Shown piece by piece: positions 16,725 through 24,622 of a DNA stretch of 43,638 nucleotides. The notes under the pieces are model-generated. The model was not told where the DNA came from. It saw only the letters and a program-made list of their open reading frames with translations, and made no database searches. Source of the stretch: Deltaproteobacteria bacterium (lineage in GTDB: Bacteria > Desulfobacterota > Desulfobacteria > Desulfobacterales > Desulfobacteraceae); assembly GCA_013151635.1 (NCBI GenBank), contig JAADHV010000009.1, positions 1 through 43,638 on the forward strand, written 5' to 3'. Positions within the stretch are counted from its first letter, which is position 1, and each line of letters begins with the position of its first letter. A program made the translations under genes and the position numbers.

Positions 16725-17965
16725 AAAGGATTCCTGTTTTCAGTTTTTGATCCTGTGATAATCCAAACCGGGTTCAATGCTTCAAGCCGGTCTCCAAACG
16801 GCATTCCTTTGGATCTGGACACCTGGATTTGAACAACTCTGGGGTTAAATTTATATTCTTTTAATCGCTTTAAAGCAATATTAAGGTTTTGCAGCAATAT
16901 GGTATTGATAACAATAATGCCTGAAGGAGCAAGCCTGGCACATGAAACCTTTATTATTTGTTCAAGGTTTTCTCCCCCGCCGCCTATAAAAATTCTGTCA
17001 GGTGTTTTTAGTTCATCAACTCCTTCAGGAAAGGCAATATTCAATACCCTTACGTTGGAGCAATTAAATTTTTTAATATTATGAACTATATCCTCAATTC
17101 TTCCGGGGTGCTTTTCAATGGCAAACACGCGGCCCCGGGGGACCTGAAAGGATGCTTCAATACCAATGGAACCGGAACCTGATCCGATATCCCATAAAAC
17201 ATGATCATTTTTAACCAGTTTTAATTTGGAAAGTGTAATGCTTCTGACTTCTGATTTGGTAATCAGTCCTTTTGAATGTTTAAACAAAGAATCATCCATG
17301 CCTGCATATGTTTCATATGAAACCTGCGGTTTTATCTTTCCGTGTTTTATGAGGATTACAATATTTGGCTGCAAAAAGCTTTTCTTGCCTATAAGGTCTA
17401 TATTTTCAAACCATGTGGTCCTTTGATCCTTTGAGCCTAATTTTTCCAGAACACAAACATTGAAGTCATACATGCCTTCTTTTATTAATTCTGAGGCAAT
17501 GAATCCAGGGCCAGATTCCGGCCCTGTTAAAAATACAATTTTGTTTTCTCCTGCAAGGTTTGAAAAAGAAAAATTTTTAGTTTGTTTTTCATGCAGGCTG
17601 ATAATTTTTGCGTCGTGCCAGGGCTCTTTTATCGCTGCAAAAGCAGCAGAGACAGAGGAGATATTTGAATGAATGCGAAGGTGCTGTTTTTCAAAATATT
17701 TAGTAAATGTGGAGCCAATACCATGAAATAAAGGATCACCTGAAGCAAGGACAACAATTTTCCTGGTGGACATTTTTCTTTTAACAATATCAACAATGTT
17801 TTTAATTGGGCCCTTGATGGTAATTTTTTCTTTTTGAAGCGAATCAAATATTTCAAGATGGCGTTTGCCGCCAACCAGCACATCGCAGTTTTGAATAATT
17901 TCCAGATGTTTTCGGGTCAGGTCTTTTTTCCCCTGTCCGATACCGATAATGTCAATTGGATTCAT
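16721..17965 (-). CDS. cobL: Cobalt-precorrin-7 C5 / precorrin-8 C15 methyltransferase-decarboxylase (CobL/CbiET)
   Basis: A bifunctional 414-residue protein. The N-terminal CbiE methyltransferase domain (about 1-200) shows IDIIGIGQGKKDLTRKH, VLVGGKRHLEIF and VLASGDPLFHGIGSTF. The C-terminal CbiT domain (about 215-400) has a class I methyltransferase fold: ITKSEVRSITLSKLKL, VLWDIGSGSGSIGIEAS (SAM loop), FAIEKHPGRIEDI and IFIGGGGENLEQI. It methylates C5 and C15 and removes the C12 acetate carboxyl. The ATG is one base beyond the stop of the upstream permease gene, with a GGTGGGA site. The fused CbiET form is common in proteobacteria and is full length here. Confidence 0.95.
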   Translation of the reverse strand: MNPIDIIGIGQGKKDLTRKHLEIIQNCDVLVGGKRHLEIFDSLQKEKITIKGPIKNIVDIVKRKMSTRKIVVLASGDPLFHGIGSTFTKYFEKQHLRIHSNISSVSAAFAAIKEPWHDAKIISLHEKQTKNFSFSNLAGENKIVFLTGPESGPGFIASELIKEGMYDFNVCVLEKLGSKDQRTTWFENIDLIGKKSFLQPNIVILIKHGKIKPQVSYETYAGMDDSLFKHSKGLITKSEVRSITLSKLKLVKNDHVLWDIGSGSGSIGIEASFQVPRGRVFAIEKHPGRIEDIVHNIKKFNCSNVRVLNIAFPEGVDELKTPDRIFIGGGGENLEQIIKVSCARLAPSGIIVINTILLQNLNIALKRLKEYKFNPRVVQIQVSRSKGMPFGDRLEALNPVWIITGSKTENRNPL

Positions 17966-17966
17966 A

Positions 17967-19019
17967 TTATCCCACCATATAGTAAAGGGTTCCCAAAAAT
18001 ATGATACTCAATATCCTGAATAACTGGCCTGACAATAACAATTGCAGTCCCATTTTAGGAGAGAAAATTCCCATATATCTTGGCAGCTGGTGGCGAAGCG
18101 CCCTTATGGGAAATGCAAGTATATTCCCAAGCAGCAAAGCTATTACGGTTTCTTTCATACTTAGGACACCTGCATTCATTAATGCTCCTGCAGCTGCAAA
18201 CCCGGATGTAAACTCGGCGGCAAAGCTTAAAATAACAACAGAAAAAGATTGAACAGGTATGATCGTAAGCGTGATAAAGTGGGACATGGATTTGTTCAGG
18301 TAATCAAAAAACCCGTTTAGATTTAATATGAAAACAAAGGTATATATCGGCAGAACCCAGATAATAATGTTTGTTATACGTGACGGCAGCTTTAATTTTA
18401 TTTTGCTCAATATGGCTGAAATGTCTTTTTTTTCATCTTTCCCGGTCGGATCAGCTTGAATTTGTATTTGATCATTATTGTGTTTTTTTAAGTATAATCG
18501 TCCGAAAACAAGAAAGCAACTTGTCCTCAGAACTGTAGCCAGAAAGGTAATAATAAGATATAAGAGTCCTGCTTTTCCTGTCAGGGGCAGGATGATAAAC
18601 AAAGTTGTCGGCAAGTGCAGGAAAAAGGCCGGGAACTGGTTCACAAAATTTGATAAAAATAATTGCATTCTGCTGATCTTGCCGTCTTCGTAAAAATCCA
18701 GGAGCATGGCATTGGCACTTGCCCCTGAGATAAAAGCTGTCGTAAAGGCAGCGCTGCACTTGTTCCCAAGATTTGAAAACCTGAAAAACGGTCTGGCAAG
18801 AACTGCAACCTGCCTTGTCCAGCCAAGGCTTTCAATCAATTGCCCTGCGAAAAGCCCGATGGAAATAAACACGATAAGCCGAAACAATGGTATGCCAAGC
18901 TTTTTTATGCATAGGGCAAGGCTGATTTTTTCAAAATATATCAGGCTGAAAATCAAACAGATAAGGGTGAAAAGTACTGAAAACCCGAGGTTTCTATAAT
19001 TTATTTTATTTTGTTTCAT
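17967..19019 (-). CDS. Nucleoside-recognition (Gate domain) membrane protein in the cobalamin operon
   Basis: A 350-residue integral membrane protein with about eight hydrophobic segments, starting with LGFSVLFTLICLIFSLIYF. Two related halves carry Gate-type features: FISGASANAMLLDFYEDGKI in the first and AAEFTSGFAAAGALMNAGVL in the second, each preceded by hydrophobic helices. Gate (nucleoside recognition, SpmA/FeoB-like) proteins include transporters, but the substrate of this branch is not established. It is locked into the cobalamin operon, overlapping cobI upstream by four bases and lying one base from cobL. This placement suggests transport of cobalt, a corrinoid intermediate or the lower-ligand base; that is inference from position only. 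Confidence 0.75.
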   Translation of the reverse strand: MKQNKINYRNLGFSVLFTLICLIFSLIYFEKISLALCIKKLGIPLFRLIVFISIGLFAGQLIESLGWTRQVAVLARPFFRFSNLGNKCSAAFTTAFISGASANAMLLDFYEDGKISRMQLFLSNFVNQFPAFFLHLPTTLFIILPLTGKAGLLYLIITFLATVLRTSCFLVFGRLYLKKHNNDQIQIQADPTGKDEKKDISAILSKIKLKLPSRITNIIIWVLPIYTFVFILNLNGFFDYLNKSMSHFITLTIIPVQSFSVVILSFAAEFTSGFAAAGALMNAGVLSMKETVIALLLGNILAFPIRALRHQLPRYMGIFSPKMGLQLLLSGQLFRILSIIFLGTLYYMVG

Positions 19020-19720
19020 TTGGATGCCAGTATCAATGTCCAGTAATCAGGTGCCCTTTTTTCAAGTTTATTAAAATCTTTAATAATCTCTTCATTTTCC
19101 CTGCCGCATTTTGAAACAGCAACGCATCTATTGTTTAACCCTGTCTCTTTTAAGGCTTTGTTAATGTCCTTTATGTTTTTATAGGCTTTTACAACAGCAA
19201 CATTTTCAACACCATCTATGTTTCTTATCCTTTGGCCTCCATAAGCTCCTGAAGTTATGAGCAGAGATTCTTCACCCTCCACAAGAATCCTGTTCAACCT
19301 TGCTGATGCAGCATGAAAAGATGTTATTCCAGGGATTGTCTCAATATCAGCTTCCGGCATCACACAGTCCATTTTTTTTAAAATATAGCCAAAAGTGGAA
19401 TAAGTTGTGGGATCGCCAAGAGTCAAAAATACTGCATTTTTCCCTTGTTTTAGAAATACTGCTATTTTTTTTGCATTCCTTGTCCATGCAGCTTCAGTTT
19501 CTCTGGCATCTTTGGTCATGGGAAAGGACAGCTTTTCTATTGTGGCAGTAGAGGATATATAAGGAGATGCAATTTCAACAGCAAGGCTATATGTGTTTTT
19601 TGTCGATGCCGCAGTAAAAATAATATCTGCTCCCTTAATAATCCTGACGGCCTTTATTGTTATCAATTCAGGGTCTCCTGGTCCAACACCTACCCCGAAT
19701 AGTTTTCCTGTTTTTTCCAT
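19016..19720 (-). CDS. cobI: Precorrin-2/cobalt-factor II C20-methyltransferase (CobI/CbiL)
   Basis: A SAM-dependent methyltransferase acting on the first cobalt-containing intermediate after the chelatase, 234 residues. Motifs include KLFGVGVGPGDPELITIKAV (SAM loop), LTLGDPTTYSTFGYIL, and IPGITSFHAASARLNRILVE with LLITSGAYG. The ATG shares one base with the btuF stop (TAATG). It is the first biosynthetic gene of the operon, directly after the corrinoid uptake genes. In the anaerobic route its substrate would be the product of CbiK, which is encoded divergently about 3.7 kb away under a second cobalamin riboswitch. Confidence 0.95.
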   Translation of the reverse strand: MEKTGKLFGVGVGPGDPELITIKAVRIIKGADIIFTAASTKNTYSLAVEIASPYISSTATIEKLSFPMTKDARETEAAWTRNAKKIAVFLKQGKNAVFLTLGDPTTYSTFGYILKKMDCVMPEADIETIPGITSFHAASARLNRILVEGEESLLITSGAYGGQRIRNIDGVENVAVVKAYKNIKDINKALKETGLNNRCVAVSKCGRENEEIIKDFNKLEKRAPDYWTLILASK

Positions 19721-20709
19721 TATTTTTCCTTTTCAAGTTGTTCGCTAGTAAAAATATCAGGATAAAGGAGCATTCCAATTGCTGCAATACCTTTATAAAG
19801 CCTGGGAACAGGCCGGGACACGATATCTTCATCAATCAGGTATATTTGATTGTTTTTTATGGCTTTAATCACACTGAATCCAGGCTCTTTTTTTATCTGT
19901 TCAATGCTCACAGAATTCATTACCCCTTTTTGAGCAAGGAATACATCTATTTGTGAGGCTTTTGCAAGGATTTGCTCCTTTCCGTAGATGGCAATATTGG
20001 TTCTTCTTGATGCCTTTGCATCAGACGCCACATTGATTCCGCCTGCGGTTTCAAGGGCAAAGATCTGAATGGCTCCGGGGGTAAAGGTTTTCATCCTTGT
20101 ATGGATGGCTTCAAAATAAACCTTTTTTTTCGGATGAATCCCGTGGGTCAATGCTTTGATATAATGGATTTTTTCTGAAAATACCCGGACCAGTTTCTCA
20201 GCCTCTTGCTTTTTTCCGGTCAAAATACCAAGTTTAATCCAGTAATCATACATCTCGTTGATATTGGACGGTTGAAGGGAAATCACTGTAATACCGGATT
20301 TTTCAAGACGGTTGATCAATTTGGGATAGCCATGATCAATCATCGGCCGTATCAGAACAAGATCAGGCATGGCGGCTAAAAATTTTTCAGGGTCATCATG
20401 ATAGGAAAACCTTGGTTTCTTCTCCACCTGCGCCGGAAAAGTATCATTAATGCTGACACCAATTATATGGTTTTCAAGGCCAAGATAATAAAGATTTTCC
20501 GTATGGGCCCCATAAAGAGAAACAATCCGGGTAAAAGGTTTGGAAAAATTGATCTGCCGGCCGCTTTTGTCTGTCAGTGTCCATGCAAAGCAATCTGAAA
20601 AGATCATAAAGGCAATAAAAAAAGCCATTCCTGTTATGCATTTAAACCGGCGGATAGTACACCTGCTTTGCTTGAACATGTTCATTATACTCAATAATAG
20701 AGTCCACAT
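19720..20709 (-). CDS. btuF: Corrinoid/metal-chelate ABC transporter substrate-binding protein (BtuF-like)
   Basis: A 329-residue periplasmic binding protein of the helical-backbone class (BtuF/FepB). The long N-terminus ends in a hydrophobic signal segment (MAFFIAFMIFSDCFA), so cleavage near residue 42 is likely. The mature part begins WTLTDKSGRQINFSKPFTRI, followed by VSLYGAHTENLYYLGLENHI and AAMPDLVLIRPMIDHGYPKL. The start at 20709 is supported by an AAAGAGGT site five bases upstream, although it overlaps the ATPase gene by 68 bases; ATGs at 20685 and 20679 would give a shorter leader but lack sites. Being between a cobalamin riboswitch and cobI argues for cobalamin or cobinamide uptake, though the fold also serves siderophores and heme. 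Confidence 0.85.
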   Translation of the reverse strand: MWTLLLSIMNMFKQSRCTIRRFKCITGMAFFIAFMIFSDCFAWTLTDKSGRQINFSKPFTRIVSLYGAHTENLYYLGLENHIIGVSINDTFPAQVEKKPRFSYHDDPEKFLAAMPDLVLIRPMIDHGYPKLINRLEKSGITVISLQPSNINEMYDYWIKLGILTGKKQEAEKLVRVFSEKIHYIKALTHGIHPKKKVYFEAIHTRMKTFTPGAIQIFALETAGGINVASDAKASRRTNIAIYGKEQILAKASQIDVFLAQKGVMNSVSIEQIKKEPGFSVIKAIKNNQIYLIDEDIVSRPVPRLYKGIAAIGMLLYPDIFTSEQLEKEK

Positions 20710-21418
20710 TGAATACCTCTTTAATTATGGGTTGCGTCAGGACATCCCCGGACCTGCCAAATGCTTTTATACGGCCCTGTTTCAATATCAGCAGAACATC
20801 AGACCAGCTTGAAGCAAGGTTCAGATCATGGAAAACATTGATCACCAGTTTATTTTTATTTTTTACAGCCTGCTTTATAAGGTGCAGCATTTGCAGGGTA
20901 TGGTGAATATCCATGCTGGAGAATGCTTCATCCAATAAAAGAATCGGTGTGTCCTGGCACAGCGCCCGGGCAAATACGCACCGCTGTTTTTCCCCCCCGG
21001 AAAGCTCGTTGATTTTCCTGTTCTGCAAATGCTGAATTCCACACTGCATCATTATCTTGTTTGCTTTTTTAATATCCTTTTTTGAAGGGGGAGAGAATCT
21101 TGGTATATAAGGGTGCCTTCCCATCATTACGACTTCTTTGACAAAAAAAGGAAAGTTGATGGCATAGTCCTGAGAAACCAGGGCGATTTTCCTTGCTATT
21201 TCAGTTTTGGACCATGCCGGGATTCGCCTCTGGTCAATATCAACATGGCCTTTGCAAGGGGCTAAGAAACCGGAAATTAAATCAAGCAGAGTAGTCTTTC
21301 CGCTGCCATTCGGACCGATGATGGAATAAAAATTTCCCGGCACAAAAGAGCAGCTCAAATCTTTAATGATGGCCTCATGGTCATAAGCAAACGAGATATT
21401 GTGCAAGGTGATTTTCAT
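20642..21418 (-). CDS. btuD: Corrinoid ABC transporter ATP-binding protein (BtuD-like)
   Basis: A 258-residue ATPase of the FepC/BtuD family. It has Walker A GPNGSGKTT (35-43), a Q-loop in IALVSQDYAINFPFFVKEVV, the MGRHPYIPRF stretch typical of iron-siderophore/B12 ATPases, the signature LSGGEKQRCVFARAL, Walker B ILLLDEAFSSMD and the switch His in VFHDLNLAS. The gene lies eight bases after btuC and overlaps btuF, so uptake components are co-translated. Specificity for corrinoids is inferred from the riboswitch and neighbours. Confidence 0.92.
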   Translation of the reverse strand: MKITLHNISFAYDHEAIIKDLSCSFVPGNFYSIIGPNGSGKTTLLDLISGFLAPCKGHVDIDQRRIPAWSKTEIARKIALVSQDYAINFPFFVKEVVMMGRHPYIPRFSPPSKKDIKKANKIMMQCGIQHLQNRKINELSGGEKQRCVFARALCQDTPILLLDEAFSSMDIHHTLQMLHLIKQAVKNKNKLVINVFHDLNLASSWSDVLLILKQGRIKAFGRSGDVLTQPIIKEVFNVDSIIEYNEHVQAKQVYYPPV

Positions 21419-21426
21419 TATCTGCC

Positions 21427-22503
21427 CTATTTGAACCTGCTTTTTTTAAAGATCCAGCAGAAAACAGGTCCTCCTGTCAAAGCCGTGAGAACCCCGATGG
21501 GAATTTCATGGGGCAGCACCGCACGGGTAACAGTATCTGCAAATAATAACAGAAAAGCTCCTGTAAGCATGGACAAAGGAATCAGTTTTCGATTGTCAGG
21601 CCCTGTTATCAATCTTACCATATGGGGAACCAGAAGACCCACGAATCCAATGATGCCGGAGACGGAGACACAGATGGCAGCAAGCATGGATCCTGTGACC
21701 AGGAGAATAAGGGTGACCTTTTTCAGGTTTACGCCAAGGCTTGTCGCTGATTTTGCCCCAAGGGAAATTAAATTCAGATCCCTTGCAAAAAAGAGTGAAA
21801 TTAAAATGCCTGCTAAAAGAAAAGAAGCAACAATTAAAACATCAGGCCATGTTTTAGATGCAAAACTTCCCATGAGCCAGAAAATTATAACGGAAACCTG
21901 CTCATTGGCAATAAACTTTAAAAAGCTGATCCCCGCGGAAAGGATGGCACCAACAATAATTCCTGACAAAATCAGGTTGTTTGAAGAAAATCCAATCAGA
22001 GGATTTTTTGACGAATAGGATAAAAAGATGACAAGAAAAAGGGTAAGGCAGGCCCCGGTAAAAGCAAAAGCCGGGACAGAAACAAATGCAGCGCCAAGGT
22101 TTAATAAGATCGCAATGCTTGCGCCAAATGCAGCACCAGCTGACAGGCCAAGAGTATAAGGATCGGCTAAAGGGTTTAACAATATCCCCTGGAACAAAGC
22201 CCCGGATATGGAAAGGGCGGCCCCAACGAGTGTACAGGTTAGTATCCTTGGCAGCCGCACATCAAAAATAATAGTAAAAAAGATTTCATTGGCAGCTTTT
22301 GCCGTTTGAGAATCACCAAAGAATTTTTCCGTAAGTATGCTCAGAATATCGCTTATCGGAATTTGAACATACCCCATTGAAAGGGAAACCAGAATCATGA
22401 AAAGAAGAAAAAGGGAGAAAAGGACCACCAGATATCCTGTTCTCCCTTTTAATATGGCAACCGGCATACTCAAATTACTGCCATAATTTACAGGTGCGGA
22501 CAC
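21427..22503 (-). CDS. btuC: Corrinoid ABC transporter permease (BtuC/FecCD family)
   Basis: A 358-residue inner-membrane permease with about ten hydrophobic helices. Family motifs are VRLPRILTCTLVGAALSISG, ALFQGILLNPLADPYTLGLS, AGAAFGASIAILL and, near the end, VSGIIGFVGLLVPHMVRLI followed by GPDNRKLIPLSMLTGA and LPHEIPIGVLTALTGGPVF. It forms the channel with BtuD. The start is uncertain: a GTG at 22503 lies inside the end of a small upstream frame, and an ATG at 22467 is the next candidate. Neither has a strong ribosome binding site, so translational coupling to the small frame is possible. Confidence 0.92.
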   Translation of the reverse strand: MSAPVNYGSNLSMPVAILKGRTGYLVVLFSLFLLFMILVSLSMGYVQIPISDILSILTEKFFGDSQTAKAANEIFFTIIFDVRLPRILTCTLVGAALSISGALFQGILLNPLADPYTLGLSAGAAFGASIAILLNLGAAFVSVPAFAFTGACLTLFLVIFLSYSSKNPLIGFSSNNLILSGIIVGAILSAGISFLKFIANEQVSVIIFWLMGSFASKTWPDVLIVASFLLAGILISLFFARDLNLISLGAKSATSLGVNLKKVTLILLVTGSMLAAICVSVSGIIGFVGLLVPHMVRLITGPDNRKLIPLSMLTGAFLLLFADTVTRAVLPHEIPIGVLTALTGGPVFCWIFKKSRFK

Positions 22504-22664
22504 CTGAAACTCTTACACAGATTAAAAAGATCTGTGAAGTGATTGTATAGTTTGTTTTTTGTGGTTCCAAAAAATCTGAAGGCGTTTATCTGTGGCAGCA
22601 AATCATGGTATTGTTCCATGTGGAACAAATGAGTGGGTCGGACGGCAAACTTTAGTTTTTCCAT
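22488..22664 (-). CDS. Small unrecognised protein, first gene behind the cobalamin riboswitch
   Basis: A 58-codon frame, MEKLKFAVRPTHLFHMEQYH..., starts at an ATG nine bases after a GAGGAA site and ends inside the putative start of btuC. It is the first frame after the riboswitch terminator. It is soluble and contains a His-rich stretch (HLFHMEQYH) and two cysteines near the C-terminus (CKSFRC), so metal or corrinoid binding is conceivable. No family is recognised. It may instead be a leader peptide that couples translation to btuC, or not a gene at all. Confidence 0.4.
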   Translation of the reverse strand: MEKLKFAVRPTHLFHMEQYHDLLPQINAFRFFGTTKNKLYNHFTDLFNLCKSFRCPHL

Positions 22665-22716
22665 AGCAAACAATTCCTCGGTCATTAATTATTTTCAACA
22701 ACACGAGACAGGGTAT

Positions 22717-22755
22717 AAATAAAGAAACCCATACCAGAACCTGTCTGAGTATGGG
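22717..22755 (-). terminator. Riboswitch-linked intrinsic terminator of the cobalamin operon
   Basis: On the minus strand a stem CCCATAC...CAGA pairs with TCTG-GTATGGG around a 5-nt loop with one bulged base, then TTTCTTTATTT. It lies about 60 bases after the aptamer and before the first open frame, the expected place for an expression platform that ends transcription when cobalamin is bound. Confidence 0.75.
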
Positions 22756-22816
22756 AACCGTTTTTATCCTCATTTTGTTGATCTGCCCTGAGCCTCGCAA
22801 GTAACATGATCAAACA

Positions 22817-22988
22817 TTCAGGCAGGTTTTCTGACTTCCGGATCAATTTACTTGCCACACCTTCCCGTTAAATCAATTAACTAAATCTGTTGAACAGTGG
22901 TATATGTGGCTTTCATTCCCGGTAACAGCGGCGGGTCCGTTCCTGATTCTCACAGGATTCCCTCTTAACTGCAATTGCAGCACCTGAA
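22817..22988 (-). ncRNA. Cobalamin riboswitch (cob/btu operon)
   Basis: On the minus strand the conserved cobalamin aptamer core is clear: GGGAATCCTGTGAGAATC, then GGACCCGCCGCTGTTACC, a central CCACTGTTC segment, and the B12-box region GGGAAGGTGTGGCAAG... followed by CCGGAAGTCAGAAAACCTGC. The closing P1 helix can form from TTCAGG (complement of 22983-22988) and CCTGAA (complement of 22817-22822). It precedes the small frame and btuC and would switch off the whole uptake and synthesis operon when cobalamin is plentiful. Confidence 0.93.
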
Positions 22989-23089
22989 ACATTGGGCAGA
23001 TTATCGTTATTACAGCGAAGTGTCAAGAAAAATTTTTGATTAAATCAGGGAACCCTGACATAACTATCATGTAACCACTCACACCTGCA

Positions 23090-23138
23090 TGTCAATGAGA
23101 TATTTTTTCTTGACTTCATAAAATATCTCATATATTTG
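23090..23138. promoter_or_regulatory. Back-to-back promoters with a 12-bp inverted repeat
   Basis: For the plus strand, TTGACT (23110-23115) and TATTTG (23133-23138) are 17 bp apart and lie just before the second riboswitch. For the minus strand, the complement of 23090-23095 is TTGACA, with a weak -10 about 16-19 bp on. Around the plus -35 box, ATGAGATATTTT (23095-23106) is a perfect inverted repeat of 23120-23131. A protein bound to that dyad would cover both promoters. Boxes and dyad are seen; activity is inferred. Confidence 0.5.
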
Positions 23139-23151
23139 TTTTAACCATAAA

Positions 23152-23343
23152 ATATTTATGGGTTGTCTCAATAGAGACTTAGAGGGAAGACGGTTAAAAT
23201 CCGTCGCGGTCCCGCCGCTGTTACCCTGTCGTTTTTTCTTAGGTTAAAAACGAACCTTTTTGATAATTTCGTACCACTGTTTTTTATTGAAACGGGAAGG
23301 TCATCAAAAGGGCAGGGAAGCCAGAAGACCTGCCCATATAAGT
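23152..23343 (+). ncRNA. Cobalamin riboswitch (cbiK)
   Basis: A second aptamer in the opposite direction. GAGGGAAGACGG, AAAATCCGTCGCGGTCCCG and CCGCTGTTACCCTG form the conserved 5' core, CCACTGTT the central part, and GGGAAGGTCATC...GGCAGGGAAGCCAGAAGACC the B12-box region. A P1 helix can form between TTATGGG (23156-23162) and the CCCATA region (23333-23338). A strong terminator follows about 60 bases downstream, so cobalamin would attenuate transcription of cbiK. Confidence 0.93.
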
Positions 23344-23404
23344 ATAATAGAGTACGTTGCTCTCGTGGAACAGAGTGGCATACAATTGGTGGATAGAAAA
23401 CGGT

Positions 23405-23444
23405 ATCCCCGGATTGATTTATTTTGATCCGGGGATTTTTTTTT
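23405..23444 (+). terminator. Riboswitch-linked intrinsic terminator before cbiK
   Basis: ATCCCCGGAT (23405-23414) pairs with ATCCGGGGAT (23427-23436), followed by nine T. It is placed between the aptamer and the cbiK ribosome binding site and is the likely expression platform. Confidence 0.9.
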
Positions 23445-23471
23445 GTTTAATAATAATTATAATGAGGTTTT

Positions 23472-24449
23472 ATGATGAAAAGAATTAGATTTATCTGTAT
23501 GGTATTTGCTTTGTCCCTGGCACTGGTTGCGTCTTCTTTTGCAATGGGCCCTAAAAAAGACAAAAAAGCCATTGTTATTGCCGGTTTTGGCACAAGTTAC
23601 CTTTCCGCACTGGTTTCATTCACAAATATTCAAAAACAAGTGCAAAAGGCATTTCCCGGGGTAAAGGTAAAAATAGCGTTTACCTCAAATATTATCAGAA
23701 ACATCTGGCACAAAAGACAGAATGACAAACAATTTTTAGCCGAAAATAAAGACATTGCAAGAGAAATACTCTATGTCAAAGGCCCTCTTGCTACAATTGC
23801 GGACCTTCAGGACGAGGGATATAATATTATTGTTGTCCAGCCCACCCATATCTATGATGGGGAGGAATATGCAGACCTTTGTTCTTATGTTGACGGCCTG
23901 AATGCTATTAAAACCGTAAAAACAAAATATATGCCTTTTAAGAAGCTTGTTCTTGGACGTCCCATCCTTGGAAAAAAGGGACCGGTATATGATTATCACG
24001 AAGATATTGAAACCGGGGCAAAAGCCATGGCCAAAGATGTGGCCCTGGCCAAAAAAAACAAAGCTGCCCTTGTTTATATGGGCCACGGCAACGAGTATCT
24101 TTCCACGGGCGCTTATGTAGAATTCCAGCAGGCCATGAGAAACATGTATCCCGGGACTCCCATATTTGTCGGTACAGTGGAGGGCTACCCTTCTCTTGCT
24201 AATGTTGTGTCAGGTCTTATCCACACCCAGATAAAAACAATCTTGTTAAAACCCATGATGATTGTTGCAGGAGACCATGCAAATAATGACATGGCAGGCA
24301 GCGATGATGATTCCTGGAAGAATGTGATAAAAGCAAAGGGAATCCGTGTTATTACAGAAATCAAAGGCATGGGTGAAAATCCGGAAATTGGTAAAATCCT
24401 TGTCCGGCATATAAAGGATGTTGCAAAGGATAATGATATTAAATTGTAA
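23472..24449 (+). CDS. cbiK: Secreted anaerobic cobalt chelatase (CbiK, periplasmic type)
   Basis: Inserts Co2+ into sirohydrochlorin, the first committed step of anaerobic cobalamin synthesis; 325 residues. Unlike enteric CbiK it has an N-terminal signal peptide (basic MMKRIRF, hydrophobic core, cleavage near SSFA), as in the periplasmic CbiK of Desulfovibrio. Domain motifs are AIVIAGFGTSYLSALVSF, VQPTHIYDGEEYADL, VYMGHGNEYLSTGAY (His205) and MMIVAGDHANNDMAG (His269), the two histidines being the probable metal ligands. A GAGGT site precedes two adjacent ATGs (23472, 23475); the second is better spaced. It is monocistronic behind its own cobalamin riboswitch. Export poses the question of how the tetrapyrrole substrate gets there, and a heme- or metal-handling role is an alternative. 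Confidence 0.93.
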   Translation: MMKRIRFICMVFALSLALVASSFAMGPKKDKKAIVIAGFGTSYLSALVSFTNIQKQVQKAFPGVKVKIAFTSNIIRNIWHKRQNDKQFLAENKDIAREILYVKGPLATIADLQDEGYNIIVVQPTHIYDGEEYADLCSYVDGLNAIKTVKTKYMPFKKLVLGRPILGKKGPVYDYHEDIETGAKAMAKDVALAKKNKAALVYMGHGNEYLSTGAYVEFQQAMRNMYPGTPIFVGTVEGYPSLANVVSGLIHTQIKTILLKPMMIVAGDHANNDMAGSDDDSWKNVIKAKGIRVITEIKGMGENPEIGKILVRHIKDVAKDNDIKL

Positions 24450-24487
24450 CCCTGTTCACCTATAATTTTATTTGTTAATTAATATGT

Positions 24488-24540
24488 GCCTGAATGCCCG
24501 TGTTAAAAGGCATTCAGGCTATAAAAACCGGTTTTATTTT
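24488..24540 (+). terminator. Probable terminator after cbiK
   Basis: GCCTGAATGCC (24488-24498) pairs with 24509-24519 around a 10-nt loop. A second small dyad, AAAACCGGTTTT, and a T-rich tail follow. The first stem lacks an immediate T-run, so efficiency is uncertain. Confidence 0.55.
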
Positions 24541-24622
24541 AATATTCGCAATATGGCAGTTGTTTTTTAATGGATTCCTCTGTATTTTAAGTCTTTTAAT
24601 CATGTAAAAACTGAAAGATTCC

